A stretch of 64,000 nt of DNA from the NCBI GenBank assembly GCA_964531335.1, contig CAZHEV010000007.1, positions 1-64,000 on the forward strand, written 5' to 3'. The notes below the pieces were generated by a model. That model was given only the letters and a program-made list of their open reading frames with translations, ran no database searches and was not told where the DNA came from. Position numbers and translations under genes: made by a program. Shown here piece by piece: positions 17,135-24,726 of this stretch (positions are counted from its first letter, which is position 1; the number at the start of each line of letters is the position of its first letter). The DNA comes from CAZHEV01 sp964531335 [NCBI: uncultured bacterium]. GTDB taxonomy: Bacteria > Eisenbacteria > RBG-16-71-46 > CAZHEV01.

Positions 17135-17383
17135 ATGAGCAAGGATCGGAAGAGTAAAGCGCGGCAATCATGTCGTTCAACCCACCGGGTGGGGGAAGTT
17201 ACGGATCAAACCTGGAAAAGCGGAGAGGCGCCAGTCGGGGGGTGGGGGAGCGGCGACGACAAGAATCGGTTCGACAGCAACGGCTGGCTTATCGGATTAG
17301 TAATCTTCATCATCTTGATGATGCTTCTGGGTTGCCCATCATGGGTTGCTCCAGGGGGCAAGTGCTCAACGGCATACCTCTGA
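17135..17383 (+). CDS. Possible small single-pass membrane protein
   Basis: An 82-codon frame from an ATG. The N-terminal half is polar and basic. Near the C-terminus a clear membrane segment, GWLIGLVIFIILMMLLG, follows a Gly/Asp-rich linker. The frame is open further upstream, no good ribosome-binding site is seen, and an overlapping frame at 17170 begins MSFNPPGGGSYGSN, so a frameshift between the two is possible. It precedes the HD/KaiC-like gene by 110 bases and may be its partner. Function unknown. Confidence 0.33.
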   Translation: MSKDRKSKARQSCRSTHRVGEVTDQTWKSGEAPVGGWGSGDDKNRFDSNGWLIGLVIFIILMMLLGCPSWVAPGGKCSTAYL

Positions 17384-17493
17384 ATGCGCTTGCTGTGCCA
17401 ACGGTAGGGAGCGGTTAAGAGTTCCTGGTGAGTTCCCGGGCCATCGACGAGTCCCTAGGTGACGTTTCCTAGCACAATAGGGGAGAGCCTGCC

Positions 17494-20400
17494 ATGGTCA
17501 CATTTCGCAATCTGTTGCGTCAGTACGAGGATGAAGGTCGTACTGACTTGTATTCCGCCTACAACCGGATGTATGCGGAAGCCCTGTCCTCTTGGCTGCC
17601 GCAGCTAGGAGCTGCCGAGGGTGCACATCAAGGGATTCCTCATATTGCGAATGTTGAGGCTCACATCGAGGCAGCGATACCGGAGGGAGTCAAGAAGAAC
17701 CTGATTCCGACGGAGTTGTTCCTACTGCTAGCGTCAATACTACTTCACGATATCGGCAAGATCCGGGCCGAAGGCGAGAACGATGCGCCGACTAAGGGTC
17801 ACGCTAAGTTGTCCTGCCTGGAAATACAAGAACAATGGCCGTACTTGCGCATCCCTCGCCGGCGCCTAGCGAAATGGTGTGCGATTCTCGCGTGTTCTCA
17901 TGCTTGGAAAACCCCCAAGCCGCCCAGTGGGTGCGAATTTCGCGCAGGGAACGGCTGTGACTTCCATTGCGAGCCAGGGAGATTCAGTGATCTTTCACTA
18001 ACTCCCGACACGGAGGAGGGCAGGGTTCGCTTGGCGTGGATCGCCTCTCTGCTGAGATTGGGCGATGAGGTAGACAATAAGGAAACGCGGGCGATCGTGC
18101 ACTGGCTGCGAGAAGTTCCCGTCAGGAGGTGTGATGCTGAAGACAAGGAGAATGCACGGAAGACGCACGGAGCAAAAGAATGGCGTGGCCAGATACAGTG
18201 GATAGATTTCGACGCGGTTGGGCAATGCATTCGTTTTCGCTGCACTGAAAGCCAGCTGGATGAAATCAAGCGGCAGGAGAAGTTGGACAGTCTTAAGAGA
18301 GCTGTGCACAAGACCAATCTGGTGTTACGGGGCTGGAGCAGGCCCTTCCTGGAAATGGGCCTGAGGTACAGAGAGACGCTTCTGGATGTACAGGCGCCGG
18401 ACTCGGTCCTGAAAAAACTGCCTTCCGGGTTCGGGGAAGGGGATATGCTTCCCGATTTCGAGGTGGCGCTGGAGCCGTCACTCTCCAAAGATCTGTTGCG
18501 TCGAATATCCGCCGCCATGACGCGCTTGGATCGAGGAGTGATAGGCAACCAGTCGTTCACATGGGTTGCTTTGGCTGAAGAGGCTGGAATTGATGACGCT
18601 GAAGTTGTCAAGCTGGGGGCCCGCCGACTGCGTGCGATAAGTCTGGCACCAGGCCCGTACGGAGGAGAATGGCGGGAGCTTGTCGACGGGACGTCGATAA
18701 TCTGCTCGACGGATACCTGGCAACTCGAGCGTGGACAGGCGAATGATTTGCCTCTGCGAGACGAGGATGCCACATGCGAGTACGAACCTCCAAAGGTCAT
18801 ATCCACGGGGCTAGTAGAGCTCGACAAGCTGTTATGTCCGGATGATCCAGGTGCCGCGCAGGACGAAGCCGATCAGGAGCCAGAGTGGCCCGGTGGATTC
18901 TACTGCCCCTCTGGTGGAGTGGGGGAGACCTCTCAGCGGTGGTTTTCACCGATCATAATGATCGAAGGTCCGTCAGGAATGGGAAAGACAATTCTGAGCC
19001 TTCAGATCGCCTGCAACCTCGCCAGGAGAACCTCGGAAGGTGGAACCGGTGCGCAAGAGACAACACTGCCGGAGCGGTGGCTATGTCTGTACTATTCTCT
19101 CGAGCAAGAGCCTTCGCGGCTTCAAAAGAGCCTCAGTGCCTTCCGAGGTTTTGCCGGCCACGAAGACGTTGCCGCCTATAAGTTGAACGATCACTTGCTG
19201 GACTTCAATGTGACCCCCTGGTACGAAGTGGGGCCTGATGGGTATGATCTCGGAAAGCTCCTGTTCCCGAACCTCAGTCCCGTTAGCTGGAGCGCTTCGG
19301 ATCCGGATCATGCTTTCAAGACTCGGTACCAGGAACTGATGCAGGCAATCCAATGGGCTCAAGTCCTACGCAAGAGGCTCAACAAGAACCATGCTGATAA
19401 GCGGTGGCACTGCTTCTTTGTTGTAGACAGCCTCAATGCCTTTTCCAGCGCGGCCTTGACCCGAAATCAGATACATATGTTGTTCAGTGCTTTTCGCTAC
19501 GCGGGCATGCCACTATTAGTCACGCATGAGCGCCGGGAAGGTGATTCGAGGGAGAGGGCGGAGCCGTATTCCCATCATGCCCGTTACCTCGCGGACATAG
19601 GAATCACACTGGAATCCCACGATATTGACCACTACTCCCGTCAGACGATTGAGGTCGTAAAGTCCCGTTTCAGTCGCCGGATTCTGGGAAAGCACCAGTT
19701 CAAACTGAAATCGTATTCGCATCAGACGACTAAAGGATTCGACAATCGCTGTGGCGTGGTGATCTATCCTTCCATCCATTACCGCTTATCCCAAGTACGC
19801 GAGCGCGCAGGTCGGACTCGTTCTGATAAGAAATGGAAAATCATCTTCGACGAGGAGAGATTGAGAATCGGTTCGGGGGGAGAAGAACAGCCGGGTGGCA
19901 TTGATTCGGACTCTTGTCTCGTGGTGTCAGGGCCGCACGGCGGCCACAAGTTCGCGATCGCTCTGAACCTGCTGCTCTGTTGCCCCCGGGAGCCGGCTCG
20001 CCGCAAGCTCATCATCTCGATGTCCGAGGAGAAGGACATAAACTTGAGAGGCGCGGCTATGTTCGAGCAAGTGCGTGAGCATTGGGGGCATTATCTCACG
20101 CGGCTCGGGCCCGGAGGCGGGCTTTCATCGGAGAAGATTCAGCGTTTGGATTATGGCGTCCAAGGTGGTGATCCCACTATCACGGTTATCAACTTCCGCA
20201 TGGGGCAGATAATGCCCGAGGAGCTGCTGTATATACTCGAGAAGTTCTTGGACCGTGAGAACAAGGAGGATGGCAAAGACTTCACAGGATACGATGCGAT
20301 ACTTTTCACCGACACGGCACAGTTGCGGACCCGTTTCCCGGGACTTGCGCCTGATAGTCTGTTCCTGCCGGCACTTGTGGATATCATAAAGACCAAGGGC

Positions 20401-20631
20401 CTCTACTCCGTCTTCAACGATGTGGAGGACGAATACGGAAGGGCGACCCCCGCGTTGCTGGCTGCCGCCGATTGCCGCATTTTCGTCGAGCACCACAAAG
20501 ATGAGGGGATCAGAATGCATGTTAACAACGTCAGGGGCAAGATATATGAAGCCAAGCCTCTCAAAGTTGAGGTCACTCCTGGTGAGGATGGTCCGCTTTT
20601 GGAGCTCCATTCACCGTCCGAAAAAGCGTAG
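17494..20631 (+). CDS. HD-domain protein fused to two KaiC/RecA-like ATPase domains
   Basis: A 1045-residue cytoplasmic protein of an architecture I do not know by name. Residues about 45-220 form an HD phosphohydrolase-like domain: GIPHIANVEAHIE, then LLASILLHDIGKI with the HD pair, and WIASLLRLGDEVD. A helical linker (about 220-430) follows. The first RecA/KaiC-like domain has Walker A GPSGMGKT (about 491-498) and a Walker B-like FFVVDSLNAF (about 640). The second has a degenerate loop, SGPHGGHKFA (about 809-818), where the Lys is kept but the usual GKT/S is not. Its Walker B-like strand is YDAILFTDTAQ (about 933). The start follows GGGGAGAG. Base composition is lower in G+C than in the neighbours, suggesting acquisition. 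HD plus P-loop fusions often occur in signalling or conflict systems; nucleotide breakdown or sensing is plausible but unproven. Confidence 0.8.
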   Translation: MVTFRNLLRQYEDEGRTDLYSAYNRMYAEALSSWLPQLGAAEGAHQGIPHIANVEAHIEAAIPEGVKKNLIPTELFLLLASILLHDIGKIRAEGENDAPTKGHAKLSCLEIQEQWPYLRIPRRRLAKWCAILACSHAWKTPKPPSGCEFRAGNGCDFHCEPGRFSDLSLTPDTEEGRVRLAWIASLLRLGDEVDNKETRAIVHWLREVPVRRCDAEDKENARKTHGAKEWRGQIQWIDFDAVGQCIRFRCTESQLDEIKRQEKLDSLKRAVHKTNLVLRGWSRPFLEMGLRYRETLLDVQAPDSVLKKLPSGFGEGDMLPDFEVALEPSLSKDLLRRISAAMTRLDRGVIGNQSFTWVALAEEAGIDDAEVVKLGARRLRAISLAPGPYGGEWRELVDGTSIICSTDTWQLERGQANDLPLRDEDATCEYEPPKVISTGLVELDKLLCPDDPGAAQDEADQEPEWPGGFYCPSGGVGETSQRWFSPIIMIEGPSGMGKTILSLQIACNLARRTSEGGTGAQETTLPERWLCLYYSLEQEPSRLQKSLSAFRGFAGHEDVAAYKLNDHLLDFNVTPWYEVGPDGYDLGKLLFPNLSPVSWSASDPDHAFKTRYQELMQAIQWAQVLRKRLNKNHADKRWHCFFVVDSLNAFSSAALTRNQIHMLFSAFRYAGMPLLVTHERREGDSRERAEPYSHHARYLADIGITLESHDIDHYSRQTIEVVKSRFSRRILGKHQFKLKSYSHQTTKGFDNRCGVVIYPSIHYRLSQVRERAGRTRSDKKWKIIFDEERLRIGSGGEEQPGGIDSDSCLVVSGPHGGHKFAIALNLLLCCPREPARRKLIISMSEEKDINLRGAAMFEQVREHWGHYLTRLGPGGGLSSEKIQRLDYGVQGGDPTITVINFRMGQIMPEELLYILEKFLDRENKEDGKDFTGYDAILFTDTAQLRTRFPGLAPDSLFLPALVDIIKTKGLYSVFNDVEDEYGRATPALLAAADCRIFVEHHKDEGIRMHVNNVRGKIYEAKPLKVEVTPGEDGPLLELHSPSEKA

Positions 20632-20656
20632 AAGATCGAAGGACGATGTTGAAGGA

Positions 20657-20702
20657 CCACGTATTCGGTTGCGGTCCGGGATATGGCTTGTTCAATACGT
20701 GG
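20657..20702 (+). promoter_or_regulatory. Inverted repeat after the HD/KaiC-like gene
   Basis: CCACGTATT (20657-20665) and AATACGTGG (20694-20702) are perfect 9-base arms separated by 28 bases. They lie in the 178-base gap before the next small gene, which otherwise shows nothing coding. It may be a transcript hairpin or a protein-binding site; no T tract follows. Confidence 0.35.
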
Positions 20703-20809
20703 TGGGTTTCGCGAAGCGCAGGGCCCCTCCCGCGTCTTGGGTGGAGGACGAAGGCCGGTCTGGGCCGCTCGGCCGGATTGCTCGAGGACCCGAGAACAAG
20801 GAGAACGAC

Positions 20810-21004
20810 ATGTACGCGATGGGTGGCATCCTCTTTCTCTACTTGATGATTTTTGGCGGCTCGGCGGTTGCGTTGATTGTCTTTCTCGTGGCGTTCTGGC
20901 GCATTTCCAGGGCACAGCAGCGGATCGCGGGCAGCCTGGAGGCGTTGCTTCATCAGGGACGTTTGGACCCTCGTCCGCCCCGATCCGGCCTAGAGGGGCA
21001 ATAG
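20810..21004 (+). CDS. Small membrane protein
   Basis: A 64-residue protein. One long hydrophobic helix (FLYLMIFGGSAVALIVFLVA, about residues 8-27) is followed by a basic, helical cytoplasmic tail with a short amphipathic stretch (AQQRIAGSLEALL). AAGGAGAACGAC precedes the ATG, a strong ribosome-binding site that makes the gene credible despite its size. It ends 8 bases before the Big_5 protein gene, so those two are probably co-translated. No family is recognised; small one-helix proteins of this shape are often stubs of membrane complexes. Confidence 0.65.
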   Translation: MYAMGGILFLYLMIFGGSAVALIVFLVAFWRISRAQQRIAGSLEALLHQGRLDPRPPRSGLEGQ

Positions 21005-21012
21005 GAGGAGAT

Positions 21013-21432
21013 ATGATGAGAACGATTGTTCTATTGGCGCTGTTGGCGGCTCTTGCGAGTATGGCGGCCCCGGCCGCGGCGGCCTCGGGGGCTAGCGTCA
21101 AGACGATGCCGCCGTCCGTGGTTAAGACAGTGCCCATGGCGGGGGACACCCAAGTCGCCCCATCGACAAAAGAGATCAAAATCACGTTCAGCAAGGATAT
21201 GATGACGAAAGAGATGTGGTCTCTGTGCCAGGTCTCAAAGGAGACCTTTCCGAAGTTCGACGGGGCGATCCACTATCTCGATGACAAGCGAACTTGTGTC
21301 ATCCCGGTCAAACTGGAGGCGGGAAAGACGTATATCCTGTGGATCAACTGCGAGCAGTACGACAGCTTCAGAGATGCCGAGAACAACCCGGCTGTGCCGT
21401 ATCTGCTTGTCTTTGAGACCGCGGATCAGTGA
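21013..21432 (+). CDS. Exported protein with SbsA/Big_5 Ig-like domain
   Basis: A 139-residue protein with a signal peptide (MMRTIVLLALLAALASMAAP, cleavage probably near AAA). The mature part is a single Ig-like domain of the SbsA/Big_5 type, with VVKTVPMAGDTQVAPSTKEI and ITFSKDMM, the usual N-terminal strand pattern of this family. AGGAGGAGAT stands ahead of two adjacent ATGs (21013 and 21016); either could start. Such domains occur in surface-layer and cell-wall proteins; alone, it may be a small periplasmic or surface protein. Two cysteines in the mature domain could form a disulfide. Confidence 0.72.
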   Translation: MMRTIVLLALLAALASMAAPAAAASGASVKTMPPSVVKTVPMAGDTQVAPSTKEIKITFSKDMMTKEMWSLCQVSKETFPKFDGAIHYLDDKRTCVIPVKLEAGKTYILWINCEQYDSFRDAENNPAVPYLLVFETADQ

Positions 21433-21518
21433 AACGTGGTTGAGGGAAACTGAGCCGGCGAGCGCTCTCCGCGGGGGGAGTGCTCCGCCCCCGGTGACGA
21501 GATGCGCGGAGAAGAGAG

Positions 21519-21887
21519 ATGCCCAAGAAGTTCAACATAGAGGACTGCTTTCGAAGGTTCGACGACACCTTCTCCCCCAAGATAGTAGCGGAGCTGAACG
21601 GCCAGCACGTAAAGCTCGCGCGGCTCGAGGGCGACAAGGTCCCGTGGCATATCCACGACGGGGAGGACGAGATGTTCATGGTCATCGACGGGTCACTCGA
21701 GGTCCATGAAAAGAGCGGGGCGGTGACTTTGAACCCAGGCGAGCTCTGCGTGGTGCGAAGAGGCACTGAGCATCGCGTGGTACCGAGGGGTCACGTCAAG
21801 CTCCTGCTTTTCGAACCGGCTGGTATCGCGCACACGGGAGACGTCGCGGCCGAGATCACCAAGGACGAGTACGACAGACTCGACTAG
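21519..21887 (+). CDS. Cupin-domain protein
   Basis: A 122-residue single-domain cupin (conserved beta-barrel). The first metal-binding motif reads WHIHDGEDEMFMVIDG, giving two His and a Glu. The second reads NPGELCVVRRGTEHRV, giving the third His. Small proteins of this type bind a divalent metal and serve as mannose-6-phosphate isomerase-like enzymes, dioxygenases or sensors. Nothing in the sequence identifies the substrate. A purine-rich GAAGAGAG precedes the ATG. It sits between the Big_5 protein and the split YCF48-like gene, with no clear functional link. Confidence 0.85.
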   Translation: MPKKFNIEDCFRRFDDTFSPKIVAELNGQHVKLARLEGDKVPWHIHDGEDEMFMVIDGSLEVHEKSGAVTLNPGELCVVRRGTEHRVVPRGHVKLLLFEPAGIAHTGDVAAEITKDEYDRLD

Positions 21888-22946
21888 CAAGAGTCCCGAG
21901 ATCATCAGGCTGGGTCCGGTGACCGGCAAAGGAGGCGAAGACCATGCTAAGCGGCAAGCACAGGACCGCCGGCTTCATAGCGCTTCTGGCTTTGACCTCT
22001 GGCGTCTGCGGATGCGACGGCGGCCCCACCGGTCCGGGCTCCCAACTCGAGCCGCCCGACCTTCCGGGCTGGAACTGGCAGAACCCCCTTTCCCAAGGAA
22101 ACGCCCTTTACGACGTGGCCGTGATCGACAGGAGCACGGCCGTTGCAATTGGAGGCGCCGGGACGATACTCCGGACAACCGACGCCGGAGAAAGCTGGGA
22201 GCTTGTTGCGAACGGGACCAGCAGAAGTCTCTGGGGGATCTCTTTTGCGGACTCGGACACGGGCACAGTGTTGGGAAGCAGGGGCACGATCCTCAGAACT
22301 GCGAACGGCGGCGCCACGTGGAGCCCGCAGGCTAGCGCGCCAGGCAAAGTCTGGGAAAGGGGGAGCCTTTACGAGCAGGTGAAACCTTTCGTTGGAGTCC
22401 AGCTGGTGAAAGTCCAGCCTGGTCAAAGCCGTAGCGGGCAGGCCAGTAGCGAGTCTTGCTCTTCACCGGGTGACTGGTGGGGTTGAAGCGTAGACAGCGA
22501 GAAAGCGGGCCGCGAGGGTCCAGCTCCGAAATCGGTTGTCGTGGTGGATGCCGACGCCGTTAGCCTGGCGGAAGGTCGTATCGGAGCGACCGTTAGGGCG
22601 AGGTTGCACCGAACCACCGGAGTCCCTAGCCCGGGGCACGCTTTCACATGGAGTCTCCAGGAACCTGGGAGACCTCCCGCTCTCCGCTGCAGGAATGGCG
22701 GTAGGGGTGATCCGAGGGAGACCGGAGGGCACCCTGACGGGGCGGTGAGGAGTCTTACGAACCCATAGTACCGATGAAGGTGGAGAACCGGCAGGGGCCA
22801 TGGGAGCCGGACTGAGGCCCGCGGCGAAAGCCGCGGAGGAGCCACCGAACCCTACCGCCGACACCGGGATCCACTGGAGGAAAGGGGGGAACAAGGTGAC
22901 GCATCGGTCGGGGGAAACATGCGGGTACACAGAGACCAGGTCAAGC

Positions 22947-24263
22947 ATGTCAACGCCACTCGACCGAATAGCCGAACTGGCCAGAGGGGATCGGGAGCGG
23001 CAGTTTTCTTCGATCGCTCACCTTCTCACACCAGAGGCGCTTTATCGGGGGTTCCGAAGCCTGCGCCGTGACGCCAGCGCGGGCGTGGACGGGGTGACCT
23101 ACGCGGCATACGAGGTGGATGCTCCGGAGAGGATAAACCGGCTCCACGATCGCCTTCGGACCAAGCGCTACCGCACGCAGCCGCTGCGCAGGACGTATAT
23201 CCCAAAGGAGGCTAAAGGGGAGATGAGGCCGATCTCGATCCCCTCTCTGGAGGATAAGATTGTGCAGCGGGCGGCGGTGGAGCTGTTGAATGCGGTCTAC
23301 GAGCCGGACTTCCTGGAGTGTTCGTATGGCTTCCGCCCGGGGCGCAGCGCCCACGATGCACTGGATGAGATCGGCCGCGTGATCTGCCGCCGGCCGATCT
23401 CATACGTCTTGGAGGCAGACATCCGGGGCTACTTTGACGCAATCGTGAGAGAGTTGCTCGTGGAGATGATCGAGAAGCGGGTACGCGACGGGAGCATTCT
23501 GCGGCTGATCAGAAAGTGGATCAACGTTGGCGTGATCGATCACGGCAGGCTGTGGATCTCGGAGACGGGCACCGGACAGGGGCAGATTATTAGTCCCTTG
23601 CTGGCGAACATCTACCTCCACTACGTGCTCGACGTGTGGTTCGAGGAGGAGATCAAGCCTCGCTTGCGCGGGGAAGCCTACGAGGTCCGGTACGCCGACG
23701 ACTTCATATTCTGTTTTCAGTACCAAGAGGATGCGAAGAGAGTGCTGGAGGTCTTATCGAAGCGGTTCGCGAAGTACGGACTGAGCCTGCATCCGGAGAA
23801 AACGCGCCTGATCGAGTTCGGGCGCTTTGCCGCCACGAACGCGAAACGGCGTGGGGATCGGAAGCCGGCGACGTTCGACTTCCTTGGGTTTAGCCATGTC
23901 TGTGCCCGGAGTCGGCGCGGGAAGTTCACGATCCATGTTCGGACGATGCGTAAGCGCTTCAAACGAAGCGTCAAGCAAGTCTCAATGTGGTGCCAAGGCC
24001 ACCGGCACGACCCGGTGGAGGTGCAAGGTGAGGTTCTCAACGCCAAGCTCCGGGGTCACTACCAGTACTACGGCCGCCCGACGAACTTCCAGAGTTTGTG
24101 GAGGTTCTATCGACAGGTCCGTCGGATCTGGAAGAAATGGCTAAACCGGCGAACCCGAGGGAAGACTCTCAACTGGCACGCCTACGCACAGCTCCTGAAC
24201 CGTCATCCGTTGCTGCGACCGTATATCACTCGACCCTGGGTCGGAACGGGGAGTCACGCTTGA
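22947..24263 (+). CDS. Group II intron reverse transcriptase/maturase
   Basis: A 438-residue protein. The RT domain (about 60-300) shows RPISIPSLEDKIVQRA, YGFRPGRSAHDAL, ADIRGYFD, the GTGQGQIISPLLANIYLH segment and the catalytic YADDF box (about residue 252). The maturase X domain follows, with FDFLGFSH and a basic, aromatic segment that binds intron RNA. No HNH endonuclease is visible at the C-terminus, so movement would use nascent strands at the replication fork or other priming. The frame is open upstream to 22800 inside structured intron RNA; ATG at 22947 is the likelier start. All core motifs are intact, so it may be active. Confidence 0.92.
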   Translation: MSTPLDRIAELARGDRERQFSSIAHLLTPEALYRGFRSLRRDASAGVDGVTYAAYEVDAPERINRLHDRLRTKRYRTQPLRRTYIPKEAKGEMRPISIPSLEDKIVQRAAVELLNAVYEPDFLECSYGFRPGRSAHDALDEIGRVICRRPISYVLEADIRGYFDAIVRELLVEMIEKRVRDGSILRLIRKWINVGVIDHGRLWISETGTGQGQIISPLLANIYLHYVLDVWFEEEIKPRLRGEAYEVRYADDFIFCFQYQEDAKRVLEVLSKRFAKYGLSLHPEKTRLIEFGRFAATNAKRRGDRKPATFDFLGFSHVCARSRRGKFTIHVRTMRKRFKRSVKQVSMWCQGHRHDPVEVQGEVLNAKLRGHYQYYGRPTNFQSLWRFYRQVRRIWKKWLNRRTRGKTLNWHAYAQLLNRHPLLRPYITRPWVGTGSHA

Positions 24264-24264
24264 G

Positions 24265-24298
24265 GAACCGGGTGCGGTAGTTCTGCACGCCCGGGTCT
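24265..24298 (+). ncRNA. Group II intron domain V
   Basis: Just after the reverse transcriptase stop, GAACCGGGTGCGG and CTGCACGCCCGGGTCT fold into the 34-base hairpin expected of the catalytic domain V. The strand after it (GAGGGGGGAGGGTCC) can pair with GGAACCTCCTCTAC near 24393-24406 to make domain VI. Confidence 0.75.
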
Positions 24299-24568
24299 GT
24301 GAGGGGGGAGGGTCCGCTATCGACATGGCAAACCTACTCGGGCACGAAGCTGGAAACGGCGGAAACAGACAAGGGGCGCCTGCAGCCGATACCGGAACCT
24401 CCTCTACTCGGAGCGGCACAGCCATCGATCTGAAGGCGGTTTCCTTTGCGGATACGCAAAACGGAATCGCCGTCGGCTGGTACGGCACTGTCCTTCGCAC
24501 CACGACGGGCGGCGACATGCGCTGATGGAGTCCCCGTCTGCGCGAAGCCGGCGACTTCCGGGTATCGA

Positions 24569-24597
24569 TTGACTGCCTCATCTACTTGTAGTATAAT
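24569..24597 (+). promoter_or_regulatory. Promoter for the M1 peptidase gene
   Basis: TTGACT (24569-24574), 17 bases, then TATAAT (24592-24597). The -35 box lies in the decayed 3' end of the YCF48-like gene. The leader would be about 120 bases long. Confidence 0.7.
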
Positions 24598-24726
24598 CAA
24601 ATAGAACGGCAACTTAGAGGCTACGCCCGCGCGCGCCGCCTTCCCCCGGTGAAAGCGACTCCGGTCTCCGCGCGTCCGATCGGGCGGGTACCTGGCTCCG
24701 CCCACTCATGCCCTTAGAGGATAACC

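Larger units (their letters stand above)
22335..24412 (+). mobile_element. Group II intron with its own reverse transcriptase
   Basis: The insertion splits a YCF48-repeat gene. The 5' end GCGCGCC resembles the usual GTGCG start with one change, followed by the hairpin CCAGGCAAAGTCTGG and a structured 600-base region. The reverse transcriptase lies in domain IV, and a domain V-like hairpin comes right after its stop. The 3' end carries CCTCCTCTACTCGG, typical of domain VI with a bulged branch A; an alternative CCTACTCGG lies at about 24332-24340. The boundaries given restore the host reading frame but may be off by a few bases. Such introns splice as RNA and move by reverse transcription into DNA. 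Confidence 0.85.
21944..24525 (+). pseudogene. YCF48/BNR-repeat lipoprotein gene split by a group II intron
   Basis: The 5' exon (21944-22334) encodes a signal peptide with a lipobox-like GVCGC, then YCF48-type repeat units: AIGGAGTILRTTDAGESW and VLGSRGTILRTANGGATW. The 3' part (24413-24525) resumes with IDLKAVSFADTQNGIAVG and GTVLRTTTGG. Joining base 22334 to 24413 keeps frame and restores Gln-Ala-Ser-Gly-Thr-Ala, giving 167 residues. The repeat then meets an in-frame TGA where the family has GGxTW; the next codons are TGG AGT CCC CGT, so this stop truncates what was once a longer protein. YCF48-like proteins form beta-propellers; a few repeats alone are unlikely to fold fully, so the gene is probably decayed. 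The start has GGAGGCGAAGACC upstream. Confidence 0.65.

Noticed and set aside
17494-20631. Circadian clock protein KaiC
   Set aside because: The RecA-like pair resembles KaiC only in general layout. There is an added HD domain, a broken second P-loop and no kaiA or kaiB nearby.
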